Source of the DNA: Pseudoalteromonas lipolytica
GTDB taxonomy: Bacteria > Pseudomonadota > Gammaproteobacteria > Enterobacterales > Alteromonadaceae
DNA: 48,975 nucleotides
NCBI RefSeq assembly: GCF_900116435.1
Contig: NZ_FPAZ01000019.1
Span: 1 to 48,975, forward strand
Direction: 5' to 3'
The notes under the pieces are model-generated. The model was not told where the DNA came from. It saw nothing but the letters and a program-made list of their open reading frames with translations, and searched no databases. Shown in pieces: positions 33,496 to 41,836 of this stretch. The position numbers were made by a program, and so were the translations under genes. Position 1 is the stretch's first letter; every line of letters begins with the position of its first letter.

Positions 33496-34515
33496 TTAAA
33501 CTAGGTTGAGATCGATAGGCGTTTTACTTTTCTCGCCGCCGATCTCACGAACTAGTTTGGGTACTAAAAACCCTGGCAATGCTTCGAGCATGTGTGCCAC
33601 TATTTCGCGTGCGCGCTGCTCAGTAATATCAAAATGACTTGCACCTTCTACTTTATCAAGTAAATGTAGGTAGTAGGGTAAGATATCAGCCTCGAACAAT
33701 GCTTCACTCAAGGCTATTTGAGCATGGCTCGAGTCGTTAACATCCTTTAATAATACAGCTTGGTTTAATAACGTGACGTTAGCGGCTTTTAATTTTTGCA
33801 TCGCAGCTTTAAAGTCAGCATCAATTTCGTTCGCGTGATTAATGTGATTCACTAACACCACTTTTAAAGGCGAACTTGCAAATCGTGCGCACAGCTCATC
33901 GGTAATTCTTGCTGGGATCACCACTGGCAAACGACTATGAATACGCAAACGTTTTATTTGTGGTAATTGTTCAAGTTCATCCATAAACCAGTTAACAGCA
34001 TCATCTTTGGCCATTAATGGGTCGCCACCACTTAAAATGACCTCATTGATATTTTTATCGGCTTTTATGTAGGCTAAAGCGTCAATTAAGCTGCGTTTAT
34101 TTAATTGGTTTTCTTGATACGGAAAATGGCGTCTAAAACAATAGCGGCAATTCACGGCACAGCCGGTTTTAAACATGACCAAAACACGAGAGCGGTACTT
34201 ATGTAATAACCCCGGTTGGTTATTATCTTGCTCTTTTAACGGGTCTTTATCGTAGCCTGTTTGCGCTAAAAATTCTTGGTGACGTGGCATCACTTGTAGC
34301 AAAAGTGGATCGTTTATATCACCAAAACGCATTTTTTTGATAAAAGGCAGAGGCACACGTACAGGAAAAAGACTACGAGCTTGGAGGTCTTTTTCGTCTA
34401 CTACACTTGATAAACCTAGCATTTCTAGCAAACGTTCAGGGCAGGTGACAACATTTGCTAATTCTTTTTGCCAGTTTTTATGCAAATTTACTTCATTTCT
34501 TTGTATCATTGACAC
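33496..34515 (-). CDS. epmB: EF-P (R)-beta-lysine 2,3-aminomutase
   Basis: A radical SAM, PLP-dependent enzyme of 339 residues that converts lysine to (R)-beta-lysine for EF-P modification. The cluster motif is CAVNCRYCFRRHFPY. VILSGGDPLM is the SAM-binding strand. The C-terminal PLP Lys region and length match E. coli YjeK rather than catabolic KamA. First possible start is GTG 34515; ATG 34509 is equally plausible, and neither has a good ribosome site. It is divergent from efp with only 35 bp between. Confidence 0.92.
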   Translation of the reverse strand: MSMIQRNEVNLHKNWQKELANVVTCPERLLEMLGLSSVVDEKDLQARSLFPVRVPLPFIKKMRFGDINDPLLLQVMPRHQEFLAQTGYDKDPLKEQDNNQPGLLHKYRSRVLVMFKTGCAVNCRYCFRRHFPYQENQLNKRSLIDALAYIKADKNINEVILSGGDPLMAKDDAVNWFMDELEQLPQIKRLRIHSRLPVVIPARITDELCARFASSPLKVVLVNHINHANEIDADFKAAMQKLKAANVTLLNQAVLLKDVNDSSHAQIALSEALFEADILPYYLHLLDKVEGASHFDITEQRAREIVAHMLEALPGFLVPKLVREIGGEKSKTPIDLNLV

Positions 34516-34550
34516 GTAGATTACTCGAAATTATTTAGACAGAGGAAACG

Positions 34551-35117
34551 ATGGCGAATTATAGCACCAATGAGTTCAAGGGCGGCCTAAAAATTATGTT
34601 AGACGGCGAGCCTTGTAGCATCCTAGAAAATGAAATGGTAAAGCCAGGTAAAGGTCAGGCGTTTAACCGTGTTCGTATTCGTAAACTTATCACAGGTAAA
34701 GTACTAGAAAAAACATTTAAGTCGGGTGAAACGGTAGAAGGTGCTGACGTAATGGATACCGATCTAGCGTATCTATACACTGACGGTGAATTCTGGCATT
34801 TCATGAACAACGAAACATTTGAGCAAATCGCTGCTGACGAAAAAGCACTAGGCGACAATGCTAAATGGTTAGTTGAAAACGATGTATGTACTATCACGCT
34901 TTGGAACGGTAACCCAATTGCTGTTACTCCACCGAACTTTGTTGAACTAGAAATCACAGAAACGGATCCAGGTCTTAAAGGTGACACAGCCGGTACGGGT
35001 GGTAAACCAGCAACATTAAGTACGGGTGCGGTTGTACGCGTTCCTCTATTTGTACAAATTGGCGAAGTGATCAAAGTTGATACTCGCAGCGGTGAGTACG
35101 TAAGCCGCGTTAAGTAA
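34551..35117 (+). CDS. efp: Elongation factor P
   Basis: 188 residues. Three OB-type domains. Lys34 in VKPGKGQAF is the modification site that receives beta-lysine. The C-terminal part (LKGDTAGTGGKPATLSTGA, VPLFVQIGEVIKVDTRSGEYVSRVK) is nearly identical to E. coli EF-P. It relieves ribosome stalling at polyproline. GAGGAAAC precedes the ATG. The 35-bp gap to epmB is too short for a full divergent promoter, so the efp promoter probably lies inside epmB. Confidence 0.97.
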   Translation: MANYSTNEFKGGLKIMLDGEPCSILENEMVKPGKGQAFNRVRIRKLITGKVLEKTFKSGETVEGADVMDTDLAYLYTDGEFWHFMNNETFEQIAADEKALGDNAKWLVENDVCTITLWNGNPIAVTPPNFVELEITETDPGLKGDTAGTGGKPATLSTGAVVRVPLFVQIGEVIKVDTRSGEYVSRVK

Positions 35118-35142
35118 TAGGCTTTAAAAAGTTTAATTGATA

Positions 35143-35171
35143 AAATCCCAGCTTCTGCTGGGATTTTTTTT
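35143..35171 (+). terminator. Terminator between efp and epmA
   Basis: AATCCCAGC (35144-35152), loop TTCT, GCTGGGATT (35157-35165), with T8 at 35164-35171. The epmA ribosome site GGAGA (35172-35176) directly follows the T run. epmA expression through efp read-through would therefore be limited. Confidence 0.88.
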
Positions 35172-35180
35172 GGAGACTGT

Positions 35181-36155
35181 ATGTCCACTGCTGTTTGGCA
35201 ACCAAGCGCTGATATTGCGACTTTACGCGAGCGAGCTGCGATCATTCGCCGTATTCGCGAATTTTTCTATGAGCGTGAGGTGATGGAAGTTGAAACACCG
35301 ACTCTTAGTGCGGCCAGTGTTACCGATGTACACCTAGCCAGTTTTAGTACCGAGTTTGTGGGCCCAGGTCATGCAGGTGGTTTGCCGTTATATTTACAAA
35401 CCTCGCCTGAGTTTGCGATGAAACGATTATTGGCGGCAGGATCGGGTGCTATCTTTCAATTGTGTAAAGCGTATCGCAACGAAGAAGCGGGTAGTCATCA
35501 TAACCCTGAATTTACCATGCTTGAATGGTATCGCCCAGGTTTCGACGAATTTGCGCTTATGGATGAAATGGACGAGCTTATGCAGCTTGTACTGGGTGTT
35601 GACGCGGCTGAGCGTTTAACTTACCAACATGCGTTTATAAATGCATTAGGTATAGATCCATTAACTGCTGACATAAGTACGTTACAGCACGTAGCAAGCG
35701 AACAAGGGTTTGCTGATATTGCCGCGCATGAAACGCATCGCGATACGTTGTTGCAGCTGTTATTTTGCATGAAGGTTGAGCCAACTATCGGCCAAGAAAA
35801 GCCATGTTTTGTTTACCATTTTCCAGCTTCGCAAGCGGCACTTGCGCAAATTTGTCAGCATGACAATCGCGTTGCTGGGCGTTTTGAGCTGTATTTCAAA
35901 AATATGGAGTTGGCTAACGGTTTCAATGAACTTACCGATGGAAAAGAGCAAGCCGCGCGTTTTAATGAAGATAATCAATATCGCCAAGCAAATGGTTTAA
36001 AACAGGTACCGATGGATACGCGCTTGATTGCAGCGCTTGAGCATGGCTTACCACAATGTGCAGGTGTGGCGCTGGGGGTTGACCGTTTAATTATGCTTGC
36101 AACGAACAAGCAAAAGATTAAAGACGTGATCACCTTTGATGTGGAACGAGCTTAA
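35181..36155 (+). CDS. epmA: EF-P--(R)-beta-lysine ligase (GenX/PoxA)
   Basis: A truncated class II lysyl-tRNA synthetase paralogue, 324 residues, with no anticodon-binding domain. Motif 2 is YRNEEAGSHHNPEFTMLEWY and motif 3 is GVALGVDRLIML. It activates beta-lysine and attaches it to Lys34 of EF-P. It is co-oriented with efp but separated from it by a terminator. GGAGA lies 4 nt before the ATG. Confidence 0.94.
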   Translation: MSTAVWQPSADIATLRERAAIIRRIREFFYEREVMEVETPTLSAASVTDVHLASFSTEFVGPGHAGGLPLYLQTSPEFAMKRLLAAGSGAIFQLCKAYRNEEAGSHHNPEFTMLEWYRPGFDEFALMDEMDELMQLVLGVDAAERLTYQHAFINALGIDPLTADISTLQHVASEQGFADIAAHETHRDTLLQLLFCMKVEPTIGQEKPCFVYHFPASQAALAQICQHDNRVAGRFELYFKNMELANGFNELTDGKEQAARFNEDNQYRQANGLKQVPMDTRLIAALEHGLPQCAGVALGVDRLIMLATNKQKIKDVITFDVERA

Positions 36156-36192
36156 ATGCAGGAACCTTTAACTCACACCGAATAATTCATTG

Positions 36193-36302
36193 AGTCGTGA
36201 TATTCGCGGTTGAACCCCTTGTTACATGATTATGTAGAAGCAGATTCATCCGCGAAAATCAGGTGATAATAAGCGCTGGTTAAAACCAGCGCCTTCACGA
36301 CT
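36193..36302. repeat. Nested palindrome of about 110 bp
   Basis: Three nested or adjacent stems. AGTCGTGA (36193-36200) pairs with TCACGACT (36295-36302). TTCGCGG (36203-36209) pairs with CCGCGAA (36250-36256). GCGCTGGTT pairs with AACCAGCGC (36273-36292). The outer arm reaches into the stop codon of the TonB receptor gene. It looks like a mobile palindromic repeat, and the 36273-36292 hairpin followed by TTATTAT on the minus strand may also act as terminator for the receptor gene. Confidence 0.6.
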
Positions 36303-38401
36303 TACAGTTCGTAAATAAATGTCACACCGGCCACCATCGGTTCACCCAATTGTGTGTATGTGTGAGTGGTGTAACCATCCAGTGGGTCGTTACCAAACTC
36401 AAAACCACGGGTTGGTACATCTTCATCAAATAAGTTTCGTGCCCAGGCATTGATGCTCCAGTTTTCACTTTCATAACCTAACGATGCGTTCACTAAGTTA
36501 GAGCTCGGTGCTTTTGAGTTATGGCTATCTGAGAAGTAATAATCATCTTTGCCTTCAACACCAATCGATGCATATAGTGCAGGGGTAAAGTTATAGCGTG
36601 CCGTAAATGCATATTGATACTTCGGTGCTTGTGCTTGGTCGCGGCCATCTTGATCAAGGCCTGATTGGGCTACAAAGTCATTAATTTCAGTATTTAAATA
36701 GCCCGCACTCCCAGTAAGTAATAAATTCTCGGTTGCTTGGTAGCTGCCTTCTATTTCTAACCCGTAGTTTTCACCAGAGCTTGCGTTATCAATATAACCC
36801 GTGAACTTTTGCCCTTCGACTTGCCATGATTTCAACTGCATATCTTCACGGTACATGTAAAATGCTGCCAAGCGCAGTACGAATTTATCGTCAAGTGAGC
36901 TGCCTTTCACACCAAACTCACCACTCCAAAGGTATTCAGGGGCAAATGAGGTGTGGTTAGCAAAAAAGTCAGCGTCAAGATTTAAGCCTTCATCTTTCGC
37001 TTTTGCTAACGCCTCAGAGTTAATACCGCCAGCTTTGTAGCCACGAGTTATACTGGTGTAAATCATAGTGCGGTCAATGACTTGATATTCAAGAGCAAGT
37101 TTACCACCGACCATCACATCATCGGTTTCTTCAATAAAACCATTGTTGTCAATGTAATCACCTTTATATTGTTCTACACGCAATCCTGTGATTAAGGTTG
37201 TTTTAGGGCCAATAGGCGTTGTTAGCTGGCCATATGCTGCAAGGTTAGTTGTTTCATAATTTGATGCAAAAGGGTGTGCCAACCATGTATATTGGCGTTC
37301 TAAGTCAACTTCGCGTCCTTGGTAATAAATACCCGCCACCCAGTCGCCAGATTTACCGTTAAATTGGAGTTCTGCTGCATGGTCTTTACGGTCTCGTAAA
37401 TAGGCGTCTGTTGAGCTGTAGCCCCATTCATGTAAGCCAGCTGCACACAATTGTGGCTGTGTTTCATCGTTACAAACCCAGTCTTCGTCATAGCTGTATA
37501 ACAGTTCGCTGTCGATGCCAGATACGTTCAGACTGACATCAAACCAATCAAAACCGGTATAAATATTTGCCAGACCCACCGCAATGCTTTCTTGATTATC
37601 TTCACCAGGCTCATCAGCTACACTGTAGCGGCTGTTATCAAGGGTGAAAGCATCATAGCCATTATTAATATCGATATAATGCACACTTAGCTCTGTGCGT
37701 AAGTTATTTGTAAGTTGGCTGTGCAGTTTAAAGCGAGAAACAAGTTCATCTTGCTGTTGCGTATCTTTATTTAAATATATATTTTCAACATAGCCATCAG
37801 ACTCGCGTTGATAAAGACTTGCGCGTACGCTTGTATCGTCAGTAATACCTGTACCTGCTGCAATGCCTGCTTCGTAGCTATTATAATTACCTGCACCGAG
37901 TTGCACTTTTACACTCGGATTGAGCGTTGGCGCTGCTGATTCCATTTGAATCATGCCTGCTAATGCATCTGCACCAAAACGTGTCCCTTGTGGGCCACGG
38001 TATATTTCTACTTGGTCTATATCAAATAACAGTGAGCTACCCCCTAGGCCAGAGTAGTTTATGCCGTCAATCACTAAGCCAACAGATGGATTAATGGGAT
38101 CAACAAATTGTGAGCGTAAACCCACACCACGAATTTGCACAAAACGACCGCGTGATGCACCCGAAGTAAAGTTTACATTGGCTGCACTGGCTAGCATTTC
38201 ATCTAAAAATTTCGCTCCACGCTGATTAATTTCATGGTCTGAAAAAAGGCTTGCGCTAGCACTTAACGTTTGAATACTTTCTTTTTTGAAATCGCCCGTA
38301 ACTAAAATAGTTTCAAGCTCTGTGTCTTCAGCGTAAGCAATCGATGAAGCTGCAAATAATGGCAAAATAGCAGCTGATAATAATGATAAACGTCGTTTCA
38401 T
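36302..38401 (-). CDS. TonB-dependent outer membrane receptor
   Basis: 699 residues. Signal peptide to about residue 24, TonB box-like ETILVTG (30-36), plug domain (about 45-160; RGVGLR, VGLVIDGINY, IDQVEIYRGPQGTRFGADALAG), then a 22-strand barrel, ending FIYEL (Leu at the C terminus instead of the usual Phe). The TBDR type resembles siderophore or FyuA-like receptors. No Fur box is evident upstream and the ligand cannot be assigned. It is 7 kb away from the thi operon and not an obvious thiamine transporter. Confidence 0.88.
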   Translation of the reverse strand: MKRRLSLLSAAILPLFAASSIAYAEDTELETILVTGDFKKESIQTLSASASLFSDHEINQRGAKFLDEMLASAANVNFTSGASRGRFVQIRGVGLRSQFVDPINPSVGLVIDGINYSGLGGSSLLFDIDQVEIYRGPQGTRFGADALAGMIQMESAAPTLNPSVKVQLGAGNYNSYEAGIAAGTGITDDTSVRASLYQRESDGYVENIYLNKDTQQQDELVSRFKLHSQLTNNLRTELSVHYIDINNGYDAFTLDNSRYSVADEPGEDNQESIAVGLANIYTGFDWFDVSLNVSGIDSELLYSYDEDWVCNDETQPQLCAAGLHEWGYSSTDAYLRDRKDHAAELQFNGKSGDWVAGIYYQGREVDLERQYTWLAHPFASNYETTNLAAYGQLTTPIGPKTTLITGLRVEQYKGDYIDNNGFIEETDDVMVGGKLALEYQVIDRTMIYTSITRGYKAGGINSEALAKAKDEGLNLDADFFANHTSFAPEYLWSGEFGVKGSSLDDKFVLRLAAFYMYREDMQLKSWQVEGQKFTGYIDNASSGENYGLEIEGSYQATENLLLTGSAGYLNTEINDFVAQSGLDQDGRDQAQAPKYQYAFTARYNFTPALYASIGVEGKDDYYFSDSHNSKAPSSNLVNASLGYESENWSINAWARNLFDEDVPTRGFEFGNDPLDGYTTHTYTQLGEPMVAGVTFIYEL

Positions 38402-38464
38402 GCGGTTCTTAACTCCATTTTAGGGACTGCTATTCTAGCAAGCCTACTGGCCAAATGAGTATTT

Positions 38465-38502
38465 ATACCTAAAAAAAGTGAATCTTTAGCTTGTTTAGGT
38501 AT
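38465..38502. promoter_or_regulatory. Dyad in the divergent receptor/thioesterase promoter region
   Basis: ATACCTAAA (38465-38473) and TTTAGGTAT (38494-38502) are exact reverse complements, 20 bp apart, centred in the 151-bp region between the two divergent genes. This suggests a dimeric repressor or activator site. It does not match Fur (GATAATGATAATCATTATC). Confidence 0.45.
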
Positions 38503-38552
38503 TTATGATATAAACGCAGGCAATTATACGTAAATTGATTAGGAATACGACT

Positions 38553-38942
38553 ATGACCTTTAAAGTTGACTTTAAAGTGCGAGACTATGAATGCGATCTG
38601 CAAGGAATTGTTAATAACAGTGTTTACTTTAATTACTTAGAGCATGCCCGCCATGAGTTCCTACATGCTAAAGGGGTCGACTTTGCAAAGCTTGCGCGAG
38701 AAAAAATTAACCTAGTGGTGCTTCGCAGTGAAATGGATTACAAAGCATCTTTAGTGCCGGGCGATGAATTTTATGTGGCCGTTGAGCCGCAGAGAGTGAG
38801 TCGTTTAAAGTTTGCTTTTAAGCAGACCGTTTACCGTAAACATGATGATAAAGTGATGCTAAGCGCCTTAGTAATCGGCACCTCTGTCAATGAAAAAGGG
38901 CGTCCTTTTTTACCAGAAGAAGTCGATAACTTATTTAAATAA
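38553..38942 (+). CDS. Acyl-CoA thioesterase, 4HBT hotdog family
   Basis: 129 residues from ATG 38553, which has AGGA 9 nt upstream; a TTG at 38535 would add six weak residues. The hotdog helix region VRDYECDLQGIVNNSVYFNYLEHARHEFL fits YbgC/4HBT thioesterases, with the catalytic Asp/Glu residues in that segment. It is probably a soluble thioesterase of short- or medium-chain acyl-CoA. Divergent from the TonB receptor. Confidence 0.82.
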   Translation: MTFKVDFKVRDYECDLQGIVNNSVYFNYLEHARHEFLHAKGVDFAKLAREKINLVVLRSEMDYKASLVPGDEFYVAVEPQRVSRLKFAFKQTVYRKHDDKVMLSALVIGTSVNEKGRPFLPEEVDNLFK

Positions 38943-39066
38943 CGCCCGTTGTTCTATTAAGAGCTAGCTTAGAACATTTTTTTACAGATAAAACATGTTT
39001 TTTTAACGATCAAAGTCGTTAAATGTTGTTATTATTATCGCATTGAAATTTTGGTCGTAAAAAAAT

Positions 39067-39471
39067 ATGAAGTTAGTAGCCTTGCCTATTCTTTTTGTAC
39101 TATTTTGCATGGGCTGCTCATCGACAGGGAAGGTCACCAGTGAGCAATTAAAATATACACAGTGGCAATTATCAAAAGTTAACGGGTTAGCCATTAGCGT
39201 ATCGCAAAAAGCGTCAATGCGTTTTATTGAAGCGATGCAAGTTAATGGGTTTGCTGGTTGTAACAAGTTTTTTGGTGAAGGTCAGCTTGTTGAAGATACC
39301 TTAACAGTGAAAAAGCTAGGTATGACACGTAAATCGTGCGGTGATCAACTTGATGAACTTGAAAATAAACTGCTGTCGACGCCAAAACAAGGCGCGGTCA
39401 TTTCGCTAAATGGCGAGCAGCTTACTTTGCAAGGGGCGCACCATTTTACTTTCATTATTACGGCTCCTTAA
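39067..39471 (+). CDS. META/HslJ-domain lipoprotein
   Basis: 134 residues. A lipoprotein signal with Cys17 (LFCMGCSS) is followed by a META domain: YTQWQLSKVNGLAI, MRFIEAMQVNGFAGCNKFFGEGQLV, KKLGMTRKSCGD, then LTLQGAHHFTFII. Family members such as HslJ are linked to heat shock and novobiocin resistance in E. coli, but the molecular role is unknown. It lies upstream of the TPP riboswitch. Confidence 0.85.
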   Translation: MKLVALPILFVLFCMGCSSTGKVTSEQLKYTQWQLSKVNGLAISVSQKASMRFIEAMQVNGFAGCNKFFGEGQLVEDTLTVKKLGMTRKSCGDQLDELENKLLSTPKQGAVISLNGEQLTLQGAHHFTFIITAP

Positions 39472-39560
39472 TAAGGCGAATTAGTATTAAAACTAAAGCG
39501 CTTGCAGCGAATTTTTAACTAACGTACACTGATTACGTTTTTATAAAACAACGAATTTAT

Positions 39561-39648
39561 ACTTGTCGGAGTGCCTTTAATAAGGCTGAGATCGCGAAAG
39601 CGGGATCCGTGAACCTGATCAGGCTAACACCTGCGTAGGGAACAAGCT
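39561..39648 (+). promoter_or_regulatory. TPP riboswitch (thi box)
   Basis: A clear THI element: ACTTGTCGGAGTGCC, then GGCTGAGATC, an accessory stem (GATCGCGAAAGCGGGATC), ACCTGATC, then CACCTGCGTAGGGAACAAG. The outer stem pairs CTTGT with ACAAG. It lies 160 nt before thiC. Downstream (39649-39680), GCCTCAT/ATGGGGC encloses GGGCGC/GCGCC, and GTAAGT/ACTTAC lies further on. I see no intrinsic terminator. Thus TPP may act on translation or via Rho rather than by intrinsic termination. Confidence 0.95.
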
Positions 39649-39808
39649 GCCTCATAGGGCGCTTGTGCGCCAAAAAATGGGGCATAAGTTGCTAAGCTTA
39701 GGCTGCAATTGTAAGTGAAATAACTTACTAACGATCCAATGGCGTTTGCCACTCTCTATTGCACCTGCAATATCTGACAAGACAATCCTTAAAGCAATGA
39801 GGTAAGTC

Positions 39809-41761
39809 ATGTCAAACACTACAACTAAACCGTCTCGCCGCGAAATTCGTGCGGCTGCATCTGATTATATTTATAACTTAACAGGGCAACCTTTCCCTAA
39901 TTCGCACAAAGTATATGTTGAAGGCACGCAAGAAAACGTGCGTGTCGGAATGCGCGAAATAACCCTCAGTGATACTTTCATAGGTGGAACCGAAGAAAAC
40001 CCCGTGTTCGAGCCGAATGCGCCAATTCGTGTGTATGATACATCGGGTCCATATACCGATCCTGATTTTAAACTCGACGTGCGCAAAGGGCTAGAAAAGT
40101 ACCGCGAACAGTGGATAGAAAAACGTGGTGACACGGAAATTCTTGATTCAGTTACCTCGCAGTTTTCGCAGCAACGAATGGCTGACGAAGGTTTAGACCA
40201 TATTCGCTTTGAGCACCTCCCAAAAATACGCCGTGCGAAAGCAGGTAAAAATGTGACGCAAATGCATTATGCACGCCAAGGCATTGTAACGCCTGAAATG
40301 GAATACGTGGCTATTCGTGAAAATATGGGCCGTGCAAAAATTCGTGAAGAGCTCCTTGCTGCACAGCATAAGGGAGAGTCATTCGGAGCCAGTATCCCCG
40401 ATTTTATAACCCCTGAATTTGTGCGCGATGAAATTGCCCGTGGCAGAGCCGTGTTACCTAACAATATTAACCACCCTGAAACCGAACCAATGATCATTGG
40501 CCGTAATTTCCTTGTAAAAGTGAACGCGAATATTGGTAATTCATCGGTCACTTCGTCTATTGAAGAAGAGGTCGAAAAAATGGTTTGGTCGACTCGTTGG
40601 GGCGCAGATACGGTGATGGACTTATCAACGGGTCGTTATATTCATGAAACCCGTGAATGGGTCGTACGTAATTCACCCGTGCCAATTGGTACCGTACCAA
40701 TCTATCAAGCGCTTGAAAAAGTAAATGGGGTTGCCGAAGACCTGACTTGGGAGATTTTCCGCGATACTTTGATTGAACAAGCGGAGCAAGGCGTCGACTA
40801 TTTTACTATCCATGCTGGTGTGTTACTTCGTTATGTGCCAATGACTGCAAAGCGTGTCACGGGTATTGTATCGCGCGGCGGCTCAATCATGGCAAAGTGG
40901 TGTTTAGCACATCACAAAGAAAACTTCTTATACACGCACTTTGAAGAAATTTGTGAAATTTTAAAACAATATGATGTGTGTTTTTCATTGGGCGATGGTT
41001 TGCGTCCAGGTTCAATTGCCGATGCCAACGACGAAGCACAGTTTAGCGAATTACGTACACTAGGTGAGCTGACTAAGCTTGCATGGAAGCATGATGTACA
41101 AGTGTTTATTGAAGGCCCAGGTCATGTGCCAATGCATATGATTAAAGAAAACATGGAAGAGCAACTAAAGCATTGTGAAGAAGCACCTTTTTATACGCTT
41201 GGCCCATTAACGACTGATATTGCACCGGGTTACGACCATTTCACCTCGGGTATTGGGGCTGCACAAATTGCGTGGTATGGCTGTGCCATGTTGTGTTATG
41301 TCACCCCTAAAGAGCACTTAGGCTTACCGAATAAAGAAGATGTAAAGGAAGGTCTCATCACCTACAAAATTGCCGCACACGCAGCCGATTTAGCCAAAGG
41401 TCATCCAGGGGCACAAGAGCGTGATAACGCGTTATCGAAGGCGCGCTTCGAGTTCCGTTGGCACGACCAATTTAACCTAGGTTTAGACCCTGAACGTGCC
41501 CGTGAGTATCATGATGAAACTCTGCCACAAGAGTCTGGCAAAATAGCCCATTTTTGCTCTATGTGCGGTCCTAAATTCTGCTCGATGAAAATAACCCAAG
41601 AAGTACGTGATTACGCGAAAGATCTAGAAGCGCGAGGTATCGACCCTAACAATGTAGGCGATGCTATCGAAATTAAGATGGTCGATGTTGAAGCAGAGAT
41701 GAAAGCGAAATCCGACGAGTTCAAAAAAACGGGTTCTGAAATTTATCATAAAGCAATTTAA
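39809..41761 (+). CDS. thiC: Phosphomethylpyrimidine synthase
   Basis: A non-classical radical SAM enzyme that converts AIR to HMP-P for the pyrimidine half of thiamine. 650 residues. The C-terminal 4Fe-4S motif is CSMCGPKFC (Cys583, Cys586, Cys591), and GPGHVPMHMIKENM is conserved. GAGG lies before the ATG. It is the first gene of the thi operon under the TPP riboswitch. Directly after its stop comes AAGGAG, then a palindromic repeat. Confidence 0.97.
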   Translation: MSNTTTKPSRREIRAAASDYIYNLTGQPFPNSHKVYVEGTQENVRVGMREITLSDTFIGGTEENPVFEPNAPIRVYDTSGPYTDPDFKLDVRKGLEKYREQWIEKRGDTEILDSVTSQFSQQRMADEGLDHIRFEHLPKIRRAKAGKNVTQMHYARQGIVTPEMEYVAIRENMGRAKIREELLAAQHKGESFGASIPDFITPEFVRDEIARGRAVLPNNINHPETEPMIIGRNFLVKVNANIGNSSVTSSIEEEVEKMVWSTRWGADTVMDLSTGRYIHETREWVVRNSPVPIGTVPIYQALEKVNGVAEDLTWEIFRDTLIEQAEQGVDYFTIHAGVLLRYVPMTAKRVTGIVSRGGSIMAKWCLAHHKENFLYTHFEEICEILKQYDVCFSLGDGLRPGSIADANDEAQFSELRTLGELTKLAWKHDVQVFIEGPGHVPMHMIKENMEEQLKHCEEAPFYTLGPLTTDIAPGYDHFTSGIGAAQIAWYGCAMLCYVTPKEHLGLPNKEDVKEGLITYKIAAHAADLAKGHPGAQERDNALSKARFEFRWHDQFNLGLDPERAREYHDETLPQESGKIAHFCSMCGPKFCSMKITQEVRDYAKDLEARGIDPNNVGDAIEIKMVDVEAEMKAKSDEFKKTGSEIYHKAI

Positions 41762-41769
41762 CCAAGGAG

Positions 41770-41829
41770 CTAGGTGCTAGAAAACGAGGCGCTAGAATGA
41801 TTATCTCGCGCGAATTATCTAGCACCTAG
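41770..41829 (+). repeat. 60-bp palindromic element between the thiO Shine-Dalgarno and ATG
   Basis: Perfect 12-bp arms CTAGGTGCTAGA (41770-41781) and TCTAGCACCTAG (41818-41829), with an inner CGAG/CTCG helix. Immediately to the left is AAGGAG (41764-41769) and to the right is AACGTTT followed by the thiO ATG (41837). If the element is removed, AAGGAG stands 7 nt before the ATG, a normal spacing. No target-site duplication is evident. The element resembles dispersed CTAG-rich palindromes in Pseudoalteromonas-like genomes (from memory). Confidence 0.8.
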
Positions 41830-41836
41830 AACGTTT

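Noticed and set aside
38402..38534. Fur box upstream of the TonB receptor
   Set aside because: No stretch approaches GATAATGATAATCATTATC; only an unrelated dyad is found.
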